Shown here: positions 1 to 11,204 of the stretch, piece by piece
Layout of the letters: each line of letters starts with the position of its first letter
Position numbering within the stretch: the stretch's first letter is position 1
DNA from: Gracilaria gracilis
Taxonomy: Eukaryota; Rhodophyta; Florideophyceae; Gracilariales; Gracilariaceae
DNA length: 64,000 nt
Reading direction: 5' to 3'
Assembly: GCA_030374805.1 (NCBI GenBank)
Contig: JARGSG010000039.1
Span: 1-64,000, forward strand
The notes under the pieces: model-generated
Seen by the model: the letters and a program-made list of their open reading frames with translations, nothing else
Told to the model about the DNA's origin: nothing
Databases searched by the model: none
Translations under genes and position numbers: made by a program

Positions 1-3000
1 ATGGCCTCTCACCATGCATGGCGCACGTGCGGGTGTTTCACCCTGGAGGTTACCTGGCAAGGCGAATCAAAATATTTGACCGGAAAATTACCCCTCCATA
101 TGGTAGTGAAAACGCAGAAAACCCTTTTGGTCTGTATCTCGAGAACCAAGGGGTTTCAGAGGCTGGGAATGGCCGATTCGGGAGCGCGGCACGGTCAAAA
201 TACTTAGATTTTTTGACCATGCCGTTGCTCGCTCCCTACACACAATAGTGTAAACCGAATCGGTTACTCCGCACGGCGCGCCACGAGAAGCGCGCGTATG
301 CCTCGTCAAATAAAAAGATACAATTTTTTGAATGTTTCCACCGTGCGGGTTCGCGCGCGTGCCGCGCACGTGCATGGCGCGTGTGCAACGGCGCGCGTAC
401 AACGGTGCGTCCGTCTTTAGCGCTACCGCTCCTTGGACGTACCCTCATGGAATGCTTCCTTCTGGTTGTACCTTCCCGGTGAGCGTCCGAACCGACTTTG
501 GTACTCCTCATTACAATGTGCTTTCCCCCTTCCTTGGGGACTGCATTACCTCTAAGGTTTACCCATCATTCGGCATGTCCTCTCCTTTGCGGTTCCAGTA
601 GCTTACCCTGAAATGGTGTGGTATGGCTGAGGGCGGCTCGGCGGTATCACCGTCAGCCCCCAGCCATACCAGCGTACTGTGTACTTCAGACCTTCTTGGG
701 TACGGCGGTGACCTACAAGGCGTTCCACTGGGAACTCATTAGAGACCTGGGCTGGTATCGTTTCACCACTTTGGTTTAGATGAGCATCGGTACCACTAGG
801 GGTAGGTGTTTCCTCTGAAGGAGCAACCGTAATCCCCGCAGGTGGTACGTAGTCTGGGTCGTCACCCTGTGCGTCATCATTAACCTCGATGGGTGTCCCG
901 TCTTCCCGGGCTGAGTCCTCAGGGCAACCGCTTGTGGGTCACGCGCGGATTCTCCGCGTTCCTTCCTGGACTGAACCGTCTGAGGTGCAACCGTGATTCG
1001 GTCAATAGAGATTGTATTCTCTACACCATCTTGGTTCACCGTTACCGTGTGGTCGGTCGACCGAACTACCTTGAAAGGTCCCGATGATTTCGGAAGAAGC
1101 TTAGAATTGATATCTCTATCAATAGCTTCATCATCAGCTTCATCACCCGGTCGTGGTTTAGCTCCTTTCGGAGGGTGGTCAATAAAGACATATTGACCCG
1201 GCGTAGCCGTTACCACTTGGTTACCTTACGGTCGTAGTCCTCCTTGTACCGCTTCTGGGATGCTGTGAGCTTGCTCTCAGCATACTTGAGAGCACGTCTC
1301 AACCTCAAAAGGGTATTCCGTTTGACCTGTGACGGTGTGAGCGCTCCGGCGGCTTCTTGTCCTAATGGGTCCCCTTCAACAACAATACCTGGTGGGTGTC
1401 TTGACAGTATTAGATCGAACGGCGTAGTTTGCGTCGCTCGATGAACCTGAAGGTTATATGCATATGTCAAGGGCTGCACGAGCTCGTCCCAACCAGTTTG
1501 GTGTTCTTCCGTATAATGTCGCAGCCTAGATACCAGTGTTCGGTTAAAGCGCTCCACTTGCCCATTCGTTTGCGGATGGTAGGCAGTAGTGAAGTAGTGC
1601 TTAATACCCAAGAGGTTACAAACAGCTTCAAAGAACTTCGAAGCTAAGTTCGAACCATTGTCGGTAAGTAGATAAAGCGGTGCACCATACGGGTAGATCC
1701 AATTGTTCAAGAACGCCACCGCGAGGGTCGTCGATTTCGTGTCCTTCAAGGGTATCGCTCGCGTGAGCTTCGAGAACCTGTCGGTGATTACGATGATGTA
1801 CTGATATCCCCTTGTGGTTTTTGTAATGGACCCAGAAGGTCTATTGCGACGAACTCGAGAGGACCCGCTGCAGGGAATAACTTCAAGTATTTCCTGTGCT
1901 TCCGAGACCTCCACGGGTACGTACGCAAGATTCACATTGACCTACAAAGGTATATATATCATTAGCCATATGAGGCCAGTAGTACCCTTGCCTCAAGGTG
2001 TAGTACATTCTCGTACCTCCAGGGTGTCCTGATAGCCTTGGGTAGTGGGCTAGGTACAGCACCCGAGGGCGCAGCACCTTGGGCACTACCTTCTGAAGGG
2101 AACCATCAATAGGAGCTCGCCTCACCAGGAAACCATTTCGGTCGACGTCAAAGTTCGAGTCTTTCATACCTACTTGGTCCATGAGAGAGCGGCAATAAAC
2201 ATCGTTTGCTTGCTCTCTCAGGAATTCCTCGCGGGTAATTGGCATGACGTCTGTTTCCTCGAGGGCGAGTATTTCCCGAGCGATGGCATCACTAAACCAC
2301 GTATCCTCTTCGGGTAGAGTCCAGTAACCTTCTAAGGTATCACCATCAGGGTTGGTAGAGATGGTAAAGCATGGGATATCATCCTCTACCGGCTCGGTGT
2401 CCAAACCATCTGTGGTAATGCGAGACATCGCGTCTGCGACATTGTGCTTGATACCTGGACGGTACTGTACGTCATACTCGAACTCTGAAAGTCGTAACCG
2501 CCATCGGGCAAGTCTGCCTGATGCGTCGGCCAGACCCAGTATCCACCGTAGGGCATCATGGTCGGTTCGAAGCGTGTAACCTTTCACCATATAGGTAGGG
2601 ACGGAGCATCAACATGCTCCAGACTACTGCCAGACATTCCTTTTCGGTTGTTGTGTAGTTCTTTTCTGCAGCGTGCAAAGCACGGCTCCAGTACCCTATA
2701 GGTAGTTTGTCGCCGTTTTCTTGCTCCTGCATAAGACAACAACCAATTTGGGCGTCCCGAAGCGTCAGTATCCAACGTGTATCGTAAACCAGCTTTGGGT
2801 TATGCCAAGATGGGAGGTGTCAAGAGCGCATGTTTCCAGCGCCTCGAACGCATCCATTTCCTCATTGGTAAGACATTCAAACCTTGTAGGTTGACCCTTT
2901 CAGCAGCTTCCTGGTTGAGGGGAGCCGCTATCTTGGCAAATCCCTTGATAAACCGGCGGTACACATTGCACAAACCTATAAAGGATCGGATTTTCCGTCT

Positions 3001-6000
3001 GGGACGTGGGTGGCTTCGCCTCCTGCACGGCCCGGATATTCCGCGGCGTCACTTCTAACCTTCCAGGGCTGATGATATGACCAAGGTATTTCTACCTCTT
3101 TGGTGAAGAATTCGCACTTGCGGAGCTTCAAGGTTACTCCCGATTCCCTCAAAAGGTTCAAAACTTCCCTAACATGGTGGAAATGTTCCTCTACCGTTCT
3201 GGAATATATGATTACATCGTCGATGTATACCAGAGCGGGTTTCTCCACTTCACCTTCGAAAGGATTATATCTAACGCCCCTCTGAAAGGTAGCCGGGGCA
3301 TTTCGCAACCCCAAAGGGCATACGCGTAAAGCGGAATAACCCAGCGTGGCAAGTAAAACGTAGTTTTGTCCTTGTCTTCTTCCCTGATAGGTACCTGCCA
3401 ATAACCACAATTGGCATCGAGCGTAGTAAAGATCTTGGCGTTGCCCAACGAATCTATACACTCGTCCATTCTAGGTATTGGGTACGAATCCCTAATGGTC
3501 ATACTATTCAGTCTTCTGTAGTCCACACAGAACCGCATACGGGTATCATTCTTCTTTGTGACGAGAACCACAGGGCTGGCCCAGTCCGCATTTGCTGGTT
3601 CTATGACACCTTCACGGAGCATTTCTCTCGACCTCATTGAGCTCAACCTCCCGGGCTTTTGGACCTGCACGGTAAGGCTGCTGGTAAATGGGTTTCCAGC
3701 CAGGCACCATATCAATACGGTGCTCTGTAGCCTCAATTTGGGCCCAACCGGCCCGACCACATGGGTTCAAATTCTTTCTAAGAGACTGAGGATCCGGTCT
3801 CGGAGAGCCTGGTTCTCCGCACCGATCTGGACTTCCTCTCTCCAATTCCCGCACTGGGTCCAGTTCCATAGTCTTTTCCTGATCCCTAACCTTAAAGGTA
3901 CTGGCGATCTTCTGTTCCATTTTGGTATTTGTCGATAACGGGGGCGCATATGCAGGGTATGGCGCATCCGTTCCTCCCCCTTCCTTAGAGGTGGCGACCT
4001 CGCCCAACACATTAGGTGAGACCGTGAAAACCCCTTGTGGTGCCGGCAATGCGATTCCAATAGTGGTATTCTTGGGTAACTTAACAATGTGATTGCTAAA
4101 GTTACTCAAGTACACCTTGAAGGTTTGGTTAGGGATGTTGTCGATAATCCCGTTTGCCATCAAGGCGAGATGTCTTTCTGCCAACCTAGGATGGTTCTGT
4201 AGCATTACCAATCCTGGAACTGCGCATGAGACGTTCACTACCATTTGGGTCATAGCCGGAATTGAAACCAATTTGGTGAGCCGTATCTTGTTTGAAACCG
4301 TTTCGGTGGGTATATTGAACCTCGGCTTCTTACGCCAACCATTTTTGGTCTGCGTATTACCCAGTATGGCAATACGACCACCTTGACGGAGAGCGACCGT
4401 TCGGGACCCTGGCAAAATTGCCTTGACATGTTTGTCAATAAAGTTGGTCCCGAGGATACAGTCTGTCGCCAGACGATCCACCACAAAGAAATTGAGCTTC
4501 ACCTTCAAGGTTCCAAGTTGTACCACAGTGATTAACATTCCTCTAAGGTGCAGTGGGCGCTCATTAGCGTCCACCAGCGGGTTGATAGTCGGGGCAGGCC
4601 GAATGTTTCGCAAGACCGCATCGGGTATGACGCGAGCGTTTAGCACATTCGGACCGGCGCCGGTATCGAGTACACACGCAACGGGGACCTGTAGGTAATT
4701 GAGAAAGCTTACTGAAGCATTAACTTTTATAGTTATTGTACTTCATTAGACACACCACATTGGGGTACATCTGATTCTTCTTTTTTCCACCATTAATGGT
4801 TTCCCGTTCCGGTATCGACGGGCCTTCCAATTCACGGTTAGGGGTGGCCCCTACGCTAACCGTTCGGTGTTTTCCTGCTCCTCCTGAGCGGGACTGTACT
4901 TCTCCAAGATTGGTGTTTCCTCGACGAGATGAACCTGAGATGGTGATGGTTGAGCTTGTACCCTCTTTCCAGATCCATATAGGTTACGGTGGTTTTGCTG
5001 CCTGGCACTGATCAGATGTTCGCGCACCCCTGGGGGTATTTTGTCACATCTGTTCGCCAGATGGTCTGGCGACAAACAGAGCCAGCAAACCAATCCAACT
5101 GTCTGGGGATCACGCATTGCCATAGAGGTAGGTCGGGTAACCGGATTGGTTGGTGCTGTAGCATATGAAGATGCTTGCGAACCACCCGTTGAGGTTTGTT
5201 GAGTGCTCGCCGCACTTGGTGGCGACCTTACCGAATCTGGTGGTACTGTCGACGACCATTTACCAATGGAGGTGGCTCGTGACTGAGCCTGCGGCGCAGT
5301 CACGAGATGAACTGCCATTCCTGTTGGTACGCGAATGAGCGAATCTCCCTCTGAGGTAGTGCTTTCTCTCTAGCTCCAATACTGACCGTTTCGGTTTATC
5401 CTTTGAGGTATGGGACGCCGACGGCTTCTTTCCGTGACGGAGAGTGTCGCCTAGTCCCTGGGCATAACGGGCAAGCCCATTATAGTCCACCCTTACGGTT
5501 GTTCGCCAGGTAATTGCGTACCTGCGACCGGATCGCTTTGTCGACATTGTCGGCAAAGAGCGACTTCAACCTACTAGTGGTAAAGACATTACCGCATCGG
5601 GTGGCCAGATTCCAAAGGCCCAACGAGAATTCCATTTCGGTTTGGCTAGAGCGTTGGCGATATGCCTGCACCTCAGCGTAACCTTCCTGGATAACCTCAT
5701 CGGTAGCGTGAAGTTTCCAACATGAAATTAACCACTTCTGGGTACGTCTCTAACATCTCTGTCCCCTCGTCATCAACCGCCAGGGTATTTCCTCGGAGCC
5801 TGCCTTGCAGCAAGTGGTAAGCTTGACCTTTAAGGTAAAACTGGAAATAACCACATGGCAGCGCCTTCGGAAAAACCATTTTGGTCGCATGCAATCTTGA
5901 ACTTCTGTAGAAACTCAATTACCGCAATGGGATCATCACCTGTGAAGGTAGTATCACCCATCTGGAAGCTGAGCTTCTTATGGTGCTTGGTGATCTTCTG

Positions 6001-7295
6001 CGCAACCTCTTGGGTGTAAGCAGAGGATCGGTTTCTCAACCGATATGACCTATAATCAACCGCTTTGGTGAACATATCGTTCAGCGGCTGACGCACCTCT
6101 AGAGTTGTATCGGTGTCCGAATCCGAGTCGGACGACTCGTACCGTTTCTTCTTACCTTTACGGTTTCTCTTTGACGACTTCTTCGCCAACCTGTTCGGTT
6201 TCTTCTTGCGTCTACCTTTACGGTCATCATCCGACGATGAACCAGTATCGGTATCGGAGCTCGAGGAATCGGGGTCAGAGTCGTAGCCGCGATTCTTTCC
6301 CTTTTTCCTCCTCCTTTCTTTACCCTTGCGGTTTCTTCTTCGTCGCCCCTCATCTGGGTCAGACGAATCGTCCTCAGGTCCACCAGCCTTGGTGTCCTTT
6401 CGAACGTTACCTCCAATGGGTGGCAAGTACACGTCTCGAGGGCTCATCTCTATATGGCCCTCTTGACCTTGCCTTAAACCTTGTAGGTACGCACTATCGG
6501 CCGGAATTGGCTTGATTGGTGCGGAAGAACCGGCAGGGATCCCTTGTGGTATGCGAGTAACCACATTCACCCCAGGGGTTTTGGCTTCCGCCATTCCTTC
6601 AGAAACCCGCCACGAGTAATCCTTGTAGGTCTTTCCATAGTGACCAATAGTGGTATCCAATTGCTTCGCGAGTATTCCTACGAAACCAAATAGGTGTGTG
6701 AACTTCCAGAATCCTTTCGAATGTCTTCTGTTCACCAGTAAAGGTACGACAAAAACCAAGAAACTTCTAAGTCGGGAGACCAAAATGTCGTACAAATACC
6801 GATAAGGTGTGGGGTCCGCCTGGTAGAGGGAGCGCGCGAGGGTCTCAACCTAAAGGGGAAAAACACACAACCAATATGGTAGTAGGGCACCTGAAACCCG
6901 CAGGGGCAAACGGCGGGGCAACTAGTCTAGACCGTGTAGGTGTACGGTAGTAGACGTCGACGCGCGGTAAAACCTGAATAGTAATAGAGTAGTAAGTGAC
7001 CAAGATGGTATAGTTACTGCCCTAATGGTGCCTGACTTTACAATACCCGAGGGGGAAGGCGAGGGTGCACCACAATATATACAAGGTGCACCGACGCCGA
7101 TCTCCCATGCGGGCATGACGTCATCGGCTGTGCCCATGACCTACTGTCATGGGCCAGCAATGCTAAACTATCCTAGACTATAAATTAGAAATTAGAAATT
7201 ATAAAATACAGAATACCAATTGGGTACAGTGCAGCCAGCAAGGCGCACCAGTAGGCCCACGTGGCACCAACCCATTGAGGTCTCATTGTACTACA
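1..7295 (-). mobile_element. LTR retroelement copy A (Ty3/Gypsy, chromovirus-like), broken and cut by the window edge
   Basis: Read on the minus strand from its 5' LTR (6786-7295). A primer-binding-site candidate follows at about 6765-6782, then a gag region with a CCHC zinc knuckle near 5.1 kb, a protease DTGA motif near 4.67 kb, a reverse transcriptase with YIDD near 3.2 kb, RNase H near 2.6-2.8 kb, an integrase core near 1.6-1.9 kb and a C-terminal chromodomain-like segment near 0.6-0.8 kb. Order PR-RT-RH-INT plus chromodomain is that of Ty3/Gypsy chromoviruses. The 3' part, with the antisense ORF and 3' LTR, lies beyond base 1. This is a fossil: the coding frame has more than ten breaks. 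It lies head to tail with copy B and shares one LTR with it. Confidence 0.9.
6786..7295 (-). repeat. LTR shared by retroelement copies A and B (about 510 bp)
   Basis: Bounded by TG...CA ends (TGTAGTACAATG start on the minus strand). It is about 98% identical by eye to the LTR at 17413-17920 and clearly related to the one at 53945-54452. It serves at once as 5' LTR of copy A and 3' LTR of copy B. A TATATAC box at about 7076-7082 is a plausible promoter. The sequence just outside its 7295 end (7296-7312) is a polypurine tract on the element's strand, GGAAGGGGGG, as expected next to a 3' LTR. Confidence 0.88.
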
Positions 7296-7875
7296 GACCC
7301 CCCTTCCTACCCTGAGCCACGCCCTCGTGGCTCCTAGATCCTTTCACCAAGTCGGTTGCATCGTCGTACCAATTTGGTCCCTGTCGCAGCCTTCGTGCCA
7401 TCTCACGCCCGTGCGTCGCGTCGGTTCGGCATCACCGAACGCACTCTGTTCACCACCTTGGTCATCACCGATTGCGGCTCTATCCACCTCTTTGGTTATC
7501 ACCGACAGCGGCCTATTCATCCCCATTTGTGGTTTAGGCGCGACGCGCGCCCATTGCATACCTCCAAGGTTCTGCCTTTTTGGCTGCCCGGCTTGGACCC
7601 TTTTACCGTGTCCGTATACCCAGTGGGGGGTGGCGGGTTGCGCCTTCGAGCTCGTGTGGGCACTGTACCGTGAAGGATTTTGGCGCCCACTTGGTTGCGG
7701 CGTGTTTCTCTGTCCCTTCGAGGTTCGAGTACCAACCCTTCGAGGCATTGCCGCTGATTCCATCGAGGTTGTTCCACCGTTATCCTTCTGGTTACCTTCG
7801 CACCCCTTTGCGGTTTTTCTACGCGGGCTCGCGCCACCGTGGCTTTTCGTCCGACCGACAAGGTTGAATCCGTTT

Positions 7876-10290
7876 ATGGTGACCCCCAATCCTTATTTGA
7901 ACCACATGGGTAGCCCTGGTACCAGCGTGCGGGCTCGCACCCGTAGCGGTACACGGCGATTGTCGGTTCCCCATGTTGGTCAATCGGACGCGGTAACCTC
8001 AAGGGACGGCGCGCCATCGGCGACCAATGCCGATGCCTTAATGGTTGAACCAGCATGGGGCCCCGAACGGGTGGAGGTTTTGAGCATCAGCTCTAGTGAC
8101 TCACCCATTGTGGATAAAAAGCCGATTCGCTTCACCCCTGCGGTCGAATGCTCGCCGTCTCAACCACTCCCTCGCGGTACTCATCACACCATGTCGGGTG
8201 CCGGTCCCTCGCGCGGCCGCGGAAGCGGCATTGCCAAGTCTGGTTCTCGGGGTGCTGCTTTGTACCATTCCCGCATCCAAACTGGTTTTCGGAGCCAGCC
8301 GGTTCCGTCTTCCTCAAATCAACCTCAAGGGATTCACGAAGGGATCCGGGACCCGTATGGTCCGGAGCCCGAGATTCCTCGTGGTATTTCCTATTATGGT
8401 TTGGAGCCGTTCACCACGGCCGACTGGAACGTGTCCCAACATGGTACCTTCGGGGTCGATCCGAGAATGGTGTCGCAAGCGACGCTGTACCGTCGGAACT
8501 GGCCAGTGGCGCCGGGGAACACATCGCTTCCCGGCGTCTTGCGCCGTCCGACTTTGGATACCTACTTGGGTTTGTTTCGTTGGGATTGCGAGCGTCTCCG
8601 CTCCGTTCCCCAAACGCTCCACCGTCGGGATAAGGAATCTCAACCTCGTCAGGGTCGGGTGGAGTGCTATGACAGCCGCCAGCGACACACACCAATGAGG
8701 TATTTCATCCCCCCGCTTTATCCCAGCGATCTGCCGTATGTTCGTATTGAACCGGAGCTCCATTATTACCGACGTCTGGTTGTGAAGATCTGTCAGTACG
8801 ACTCCCTTCCGCAGCAGTACCTTCCGGCTTCACCACATTTGGTTTGCTTCGATAGGCCTTACAATACCATCCATTGGGCTAACCGTCGTAGGTGGGGGGT
8901 GGATGCTGCCACCGAGGCTCGCATTCGCACCCGGTCCAGCTTCAACCGCGTCATGCATGGGTTCCATAATGTGGAGTTCTTCTCACAACCTAATAAGGGA
9001 AGAGCCTCTTGGTATGTGGCCCGACCTGAATGGTGGAATGCCTATGAGGTACCGATGTCGCTTAGCGTCCCAACCCCACCGGTATTGGCTTACTTCGGGA
9101 GCTACATCACCCGTAACCACGATCGGTATTACCTCATTTGGTCGATTGCCCTCGCGAAATGGGCCGTATTGGTGGCCATCTTGGCTCTGCAGGCTGCCCG
9201 TGACGGTATTGACTGGGATTGTCGTTCTCGAGAAGCCGAGATTTACCGTGACGGTGTGCAACCTCCTGGTCGTATGTTCTTCATTCCCCCGAGGGTCATT
9301 CGCGACATTCGCCTATTTGGAATCGGAACCATTGTGGCAGGTACGGACTACTCTATCGAGCAGCTGGAATCGTTGCTTACCCAAGTGGAGAGTTTCCCGT
9401 GGGGAGCCAAACAGGGGTGGGAGGTTTTCGATCCGGTGTCCTGGAAGGTTGTATCCCGCGCGGAGCAGCGCTATCCCGGGGCTCCGACCGATCAGGGACC
9501 TCCAGGGAGTCTTGAGCCATTCCCAACCGTGGTGGAATCGCCAGCAGCTACCCTTGTGGTCACTTCAACGCCTACTCCCGCTCCGGAAGGACGCAATACG
9601 CCTGCCCATACTGGTGTGACTCCTCTTCTTCCTAGTACCACAAGGGTTGATGGGCCTCCGCGGGCTATCCTCGGGGGTGTCATGGCTGCGGCTGCGGCGC
9701 CTGTCCCCTCTCAGGTGGACTCCCAGGCCATTTCAGGTTTAATGGCTCGGGTCCGCCAAGCCTGTGTGGTGAACTTCCAGCGGGCGGGTCCTACCTCTGT
9801 GGTCGAAGCTCTTACCCTTCTGGAAAGCATCCTGCCTCGTCATGCACAGTACATACGATCCTTTTCCCAAATTGGCGAGTTCCGGAACCGGTTCCAGGTC
9901 GAGCTCTACCAGATGGCTACCAACCAGGTGGCAGGCCTAGCGACGGCCATGGGCCCGACGCCTACAAACCCTTTGGAGGATCCCCTATTTGGTGCTAGCC
10001 TGAACCCCGGCCTTCTAGCCGCTACGCAGGCTCCTCTCCACATCGGGTCGTCGGCACCTCCGTCGGTTGCGCAGGCGAGCGCGCCACCTCCGATGGGTGC
10101 CGACGTGATGCCAGGCGTCAGCGTGCCTACTAGTACCCCCGTGGGTCATGGTAGCGCGCCTAGCCAGGCTCCAGGCCAGGCTCACCTCTTCCAGCCTTGG
10201 CCGGGAGCCCATCAGAGCACCACTCCGGGTCGGGGATCCTCAGCTGGAGGCTCCTCGGGGCCTCACTTTGCCACTCACCCATCAGGTTGA
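7876..10290 (+). CDS. Antisense ORF inside retroelement copy B, 804 residues, unknown function
   Basis: Long open frame on the strand opposite to gag-pol, between the end of pol and the 3' LTR of copy B. The first in-frame ATG is 7876; the open frame reaches back to 7327 without an ATG. The protein has a low-complexity Ser/Pro/Arg-rich N-terminal third, a central region rich in Trp, Tyr and Arg that looks folded (about residues 190-480), and a Pro/Ala/Gly-rich tail. I recognise no domain. Plant Gypsy elements such as Grande also carry an extra antisense ORF in this place, so this is probably an element-encoded accessory gene. A related sequence occupies the same position in copy C (about 62039-63900). 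Confidence 0.6.
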   Translation: MVTPNPYLNHMGSPGTSVRARTRSGTRRLSVPHVGQSDAVTSRDGAPSATNADALMVEPAWGPERVEVLSISSSDSPIVDKKPIRFTPAVECSPSQPLPRGTHHTMSGAGPSRGRGSGIAKSGSRGAALYHSRIQTGFRSQPVPSSSNQPQGIHEGIRDPYGPEPEIPRGISYYGLEPFTTADWNVSQHGTFGVDPRMVSQATLYRRNWPVAPGNTSLPGVLRRPTLDTYLGLFRWDCERLRSVPQTLHRRDKESQPRQGRVECYDSRQRHTPMRYFIPPLYPSDLPYVRIEPELHYYRRLVVKICQYDSLPQQYLPASPHLVCFDRPYNTIHWANRRRWGVDAATEARIRTRSSFNRVMHGFHNVEFFSQPNKGRASWYVARPEWWNAYEVPMSLSVPTPPVLAYFGSYITRNHDRYYLIWSIALAKWAVLVAILALQAARDGIDWDCRSREAEIYRDGVQPPGRMFFIPPRVIRDIRLFGIGTIVAGTDYSIEQLESLLTQVESFPWGAKQGWEVFDPVSWKVVSRAEQRYPGAPTDQGPPGSLEPFPTVVESPAATLVVTSTPTPAPEGRNTPAHTGVTPLLPSTTRVDGPPRAILGGVMAAAAAPVPSQVDSQAISGLMARVRQACVVNFQRAGPTSVVEALTLLESILPRHAQYIRSFSQIGEFRNRFQVELYQMATNQVAGLATAMGPTPTNPLEDPLFGASLNPGLLAATQAPLHIGSSAPPSVAQASAPPPMGADVMPGVSVPTSTPVGHGSAPSQAPGQAHLFQPWPGAHQSTTPGRGSSAGGSSGPHFATHPSG

Positions 10291-11204
10291 TTGTCGTAAC
10301 CACTTCTGCATCCCTGTTGGTATTGCTCTTTCAGTAAAGTTAAAAGTTATGTGTTTCCATGTTAGGTTCCAATTTTCCATCGAGGGGCATTGCGAGGCGG
10401 AAACGCGAAAATAACTCCCCTCCCCCTTCCTTAGACCAGCGTACCACGGTGGGTGAAGCGTAGTTCCTTGTAGGTAAATTGGTTCCATCTGGAGCCACAT
10501 TTGCGTGCTCGTAGTATGGATTCACCATGATGGTACGACGCTTCGCCTCCGCGCGGGGCAGCGAGCGGTTTGGCCTCCCCGTGAGGTGAGGTGACGTGCC
10601 ACGCGCTTGCGCGCGGTGGCCAGCAATGTACCTGGATTGGTCTGCATGGCCTCTCACCATGCATGGGCGCACGTGCGGTGTTTCACCCTGGAGGTTACTG
10701 GCAAGGCGAATCAAAATATTTGACCTGGAAATTACCCCTCCATATGGTAGTGAAAACGCAGAAAACCCTTTTGGTCTGTATCTCGAGAACCAAGGGGTTT
10801 CAGAGGCTGGGAATGGCCGATTCGGGAGCGCGGCACGGTCAAAATACTTAGATTTTTTGACCATGCCGTTGCTCGCTCCCTACACACAATAGTGTAAACC
10901 GAATCGGTTACTCCGCACGGCGCGCCACGAGAAGCGCGCGTATGTTTCGTCAATTAAAAAGATACAATTTTTTGAATGTTTCTACCGTGCGGGTTCGCGC
11001 GCGTGCCGCGCACGTGCATGGCGCGTGTGCAACGGCGCGCGTACAACGGTGCGTCCGTCTTTAGCGCTACCGCTCCTTGGACGTACCCTCATGGAATGCT
11101 TCCTTCTGGTTGTACCTTCCCGGTGAGCGTCCGAACCGACTTTGGTACTCCTCATTACAATGTGCTTTTCCCCCTTCCTTGGGGGACTGCATTACCTCTA
11201 AGGT

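Noticed and set aside
7327-7875. Upstream extension of the antisense retroelement ORF
   Set aside because: The frame is open but has no ATG before 7876, and the extension overlaps the region next to the polypurine tract.
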